Origin: DAOUBF01 sp034432795 | Lineage (GTDB): Bacteria > Chloroflexota > Anaerolineae > DSLN01 | DNA: 7,063 nucleotides | NCBI GenBank assembly: GCA_034432795.1 | Contig: DAOUBF010000074.1 | Coordinates: 1 to 7,063, forward strand | Direction: 5' to 3' | Shown here: positions 5,605 through 7,063 of the stretch, in pieces | Layout of the letters: each line of letters opens with the position of its first letter | Position numbering within the stretch: the stretch's first letter is position 1 | Made by a program: the position numbers and the translations under genes | Notes under the pieces: generated by a model | Seen by the model: the letters and a program-made list of their open reading frames with translations, nothing else | The model's database searches: none | What the model was told of the DNA's origin: nothing

Positions 5605-6466
5605 TGCACTCAGGAGCGCCAGTCGCTACCGTCGTTCGCCCGCTGCCCAGAGAAAGACGTTCTCGTAACGAACGCTTCCATCCGAACGCATGTGGGCTCG
5701 GTCGGCGTTTGCGTAAACGGCGCGAACCGCAGCCTCGCCGCTATGTGCGATGGCCGCCTGGTTCACGCCCGCGCTCGCATTCCCGCGCCACGATACTTCG
5801 GTGCTGGCAAATACAAAGGGACAGGCGACCTCGCCTTCCTCAACAACGTGCAAGCCGGCACCCTTTAGGAGAGCCGCCAACGCTCCCGGCTCGGACAGGG
5901 CACCCGGGTGCGGCGGTGGAGCACCGGGCGGCGGGGGCGGCATCAACGGCCCGAGCGCTGGCATCACGGCAGTGAGAAACTCGCACCGTTCCGGCGGTCC
6001 CCAAGCGGTCACGACGACCCGCCCGCCGGGCCGCACGACGCGGACGAGCTCACGCATGGCAGCCGCCATGTCTTCGGCGTAGAAGACACTGTTCACCGCC
6101 GTGACCGCATCGAAGCTGGCGTCGGCGAAGGGCATGGCTTCGAGGTCGCCCTCCCGCACGTCGGCTTCAGGCACACGTTGCCGAGCTATTGCCAGCAGCC
6201 CCGGCGAGGCGTCGAGGGCGGCCACCTGCGCACCGCGGAGGTGGGCCAGCAGCGCGAGGAGTCCTGCCCCGCACCCGGCATCAAGCAGGCGCGTGCCAGA
6301 GGTCACGCGGGCGGCATCAAGGGCCGCACCGAAAAGTGGCAAACACACCTGCTCCACGTAGGTGGCCCAGTCCTGGGCACGAGCCCCCCAGAGCTGACCT
6401 TGAATCGTTGCGCTTCCCATAACCGTTCCCCCTGAACTTCACGACATCCAGACATGTCCATGCTAA
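5551..6466 (-). mobile_element. Gene cassette 2 (methyltransferase)
   Basis: The 916-bp cassette starts TTAGCA and ends after G5551 of attC2. The R'' box TGCTAAC is the exact complement of the cassette start. It has one gene, with 46 bp between the cassette start and the ATG, and only 21 bp between the stop and attC2. This is the tight packing usual in cassettes. Confidence 0.9.
5626..6420 (-). CDS. Class I SAM-dependent methyltransferase
   Basis: The 264-aa cytoplasmic enzyme has a Rossmann-type methyltransferase fold. Motif I is LLDAGCGAG (45-53), the acidic residue that binds the SAM ribose is D70 (ALDAS), and GDLEAMPF (91-98) is the usual motif II region. FDAVTAVNSVFY (103-114) follows, then ELVRVVRPGGRVVV (124-137). 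The overall order is like UbiE/COQ5 and small-molecule methyltransferases of the Methyltransf_11 group. A proline run (MPPPPPGAPPP, 160-170) may need EF-P for translation. The substrate is not predictable. The ATG at 6420 has GGGGGAA upstream. The gene is the only one in cassette 2, expressed from Pc read-through because no internal promoter is evident. Its GC content looks higher than that of cassette 3, fitting separate origins. Confidence 0.9.
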   Translation of the reverse strand: MGSATIQGQLWGARAQDWATYVEQVCLPLFGAALDAARVTSGTRLLDAGCGAGLLALLAHLRGAQVAALDASPGLLAIARQRVPEADVREGDLEAMPFADASFDAVTAVNSVFYAEDMAAAMRELVRVVRPGGRVVVTAWGPPERCEFLTAVMPALGPLMPPPPPGAPPPHPGALSEPGALAALLKGAGLHVVEEGEVACPFVFASTEVSWRGNASAGVNQAAIAHSGEAAVRAVYANADRAHMRSDGSVRYENVFLWAAGERR

Positions 6467-6520
6467 CGCTCCGGTTCAGCGGCGGCGCTTCGCGCCGTCC
6501 GCTGCAACCGGTTGTTATGC
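6461..6520 (-). other. attC1, 60-bp site closing cassette 1
   Basis: In cassette sense, R'' is GCATAAC (6520-6514) and R' is GTTAGCA (6467-6461). The inner arms CGGTT.CAGCGG.CGGCGC and GCGCCGTCCGCTGCAACCG pair around a TTC tip, leaving one unpaired base in each of two places on the longer arm, a hallmark of attC. The TAA stop of the cassette 1 gene lies inside R''. R'' complements the TTATGC that begins cassette 1 at attI. Confidence 0.93.
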
Positions 6521-6964
6521 CGCCTGTGAAATTGCGCCTGCTCGCCCCCGTGGCATCAGCAACGCTAATACGATTGCCACGACCAACAGGGCCAATACGT
6601 CGCCCCACAGGTGTCCGATGCTGTGCGGGTAAACCACGGACTGCACCGCCATGATCCCACCATGGACGACACTTGACCAGACGGTGAACCAGATGAGGCT
6701 ACGGTGCGCGAGAGGATTACGCGAGGCAATGACGAGGAAGACGCCAAGCGTCGCGTAAATGCTGAGTATCATCTCTAGATAGGCTGAACGGCCTTCGGTG
6801 TGCCATGCCCAACCTGAAGGCCAGACGATGGTCAGCGGGAAAATCCCGAAGATGAAGATGATCCCTACCACGAGCAAAGCGACGCGTAAGTACTTGATGC
6901 GATCAGTTTCAGACATTTCTCCTCCTTTGATTTAGTGCTCCCTGGTGTAGAACCTGGGGCATAA
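6467..6964 (-). mobile_element. Gene cassette 1 (membrane protein)
   Basis: The 498-bp cassette is bounded by the attI crossover (G6965/T6964 in minus sense) and the attC1 crossover (after G6467). It starts TTATGC, and its attC starts GCATAAC, which are complementary as required for a cassette that circularises through its own attC. It contains one gene with its own ribosome site and no promoter. Confidence 0.88.
6515..6916 (-). CDS. Small four-helix membrane protein, DUF6632-like
   Basis: The 133-aa hydrophobic protein has four predicted membrane helices (about 9-32, 46-65, 72-92 and 104-121) with short loops and a basic C-terminal tail. The segment SRNPLAHRSLIWFTVW followed by SSVVHGGIM (65-89) resembles the uncharacterised DUF6632 family, from memory. 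No catalytic motif is visible, and the role is unknown. The ATG at 6916 has a good AGGAGG (6926-6921) four bases upstream, so it carries its own ribosome site. It is the first cassette after attI, the position of strongest expression from the outward promoters. The stop codon is embedded in attC1. Confidence 0.8.
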   Translation of the reverse strand: MSETDRIKYLRVALLVVGIIFIFGIFPLTIVWPSGWAWHTEGRSAYLEMILSIYATLGVFLVIASRNPLAHRSLIWFTVWSSVVHGGIMAVQSVVYPHSIGHLWGDVLALLVVAIVLALLMPRGRAGAISQAA

Positions 6965-7062
6965 CTATTGATTATACGGAATCCGCCTTTCCCTCCCAAT
7001 TGGCATCTTAGACGGAATCCATCTAATCTACCCTTACGGTTGCATTTGCGGAATTTCTCCAT
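6865..7062 (-). other. Possible attI-spanning leader ORF
   Basis: On the closed molecule, an ATG at 100-98 (minus) opens a 65-codon frame that runs through attI and the crossover into cassette 1, ending at 6865. The ATG falls about seven bases after the -10 of the distal Pc, close to where transcription should start, so it could be read leaderlessly. The peptide itself is not recognisable and its downstream half is out of frame with the cassette 1 gene. Class 1 attI1 contains a comparable short ORF (ORF-11) that helps translate cassettes lacking ribosome sites. Here this is only a possibility. Confidence 0.2.
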
Positions 7063-7063
7063 A
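6959..7063 (-). other. attI: attI recombination site with inserted cassette 1
   Basis: On the minus strand the junction reads G/TTATGC (6965/6964-6959), matching the GTTRRRY-type R box cut after its G. The right-hand half, TTATGC, belongs to cassette 1, since it is the reverse complement of the GCATAAC box that opens attC1. The left-hand half is the AT-rich leader next to intI, identical in 1-98. Within it the motif ACGGAATCC occurs at 14-22 and 50-58, with a weaker GCGGAATTT at 86-94, at exact 36-bp spacing. These are candidates for the accessory integrase-binding direct repeats known from some attI sites. The crossover position is well supported; the outer limit of attI is not defined. Confidence 0.8.
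6963..7063. repeat. Right copy of 101-bp terminal direct repeat
   Basis: This is an exact copy of 1-101, lying directly upstream (in minus-strand sense) of cassette 1. It carries the attI sequence and the proximal outward promoter but stops before the distal Pc and intI, which appear only after the left copy. Joining the two copies places intI and the cassette array back to back, the canonical integron arrangement. That supports a real junction rather than a random misassembly. Confidence 0.97.

Noticed and set aside
5908..6435. Open frame of 175 codons on the plus strand over the methyltransferase.
   Set aside because: The minus-strand frame has intact methyltransferase motifs and cassette-consistent boundaries; the plus frame has none.
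1..7063. Plasmid replication origin, transposase, IS ends, tRNA or rRNA genes.
   Set aside because: None could be recognised on either strand; mobility here rests on the integron alone.

Overview
The window is a complete integron on a contig whose ends match. It holds an integron-type tyrosine recombinase gene (intI, 178-1134, +), its attI site, and three gene cassettes that read away from attI on the minus strand, each closed by an attC hairpin. The array is followed by a non-cassette stretch with a receiver-only response regulator and a secreted M6-like metalloprotease. The first 101 bases are repeated exactly as the last 101 (1-101 = 6963-7063). The contig therefore closes into a 6962-bp ring, or represents one unit of a tandem repeat. 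Once joined at this overlap, intI and the array sit back to back across attI, which is the normal integron layout.

Layout on the closed molecule, starting at attI. To the right lie PintI, two tandem operator-like repeats, intI (TTG start), a convergent hairpin, and then the metalloprotease gene (3244-1184, -). To the left of attI, on the minus strand, are two outward Pc-type promoters. Cassette 1 (6964-6467) encodes a small four-helix membrane protein resembling DUF6632. Cassette 2 (6466-5551) encodes a class I SAM methyltransferase. Cassette 3 (5550-3930) carries two genes, a DUF1326 cysteine-motif protein and a DUF2182 Met/Cys-rich membrane protein. Beyond the last attC (3924-4008) come a 40-codon open remnant that looks like a sortase-type C-terminal tail, the response regulator (3793-3383), and the metalloprotease with its own promoter.

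The cassette boundaries can be tested internally. In an integron, the first six bases of a cassette (TTRRRY) should be complementary to the R'' box that begins its own attC. This holds for all three cassettes: TTATGC/GCATAAC, TTAGCA/TGCTAAC and TTGGGC/GCCCAAC. attC1 and attC2 are nearly identical 60-bp sites, as in a sedentary (chromosomal-type) array. attC3 is a different 85-bp site.

The organism is probably an environmental bacterium of high GC content. A Chloroflexota (Anaerolineae-like) origin is suggested by the Pro/Thr-rich stalk and M6/MAM architecture of the protease and by the style of the attC sites, but this is inference without a database search. There is no replication, partition or mobilisation gene, so a true 7-kb plasmid is not established by the gene content.
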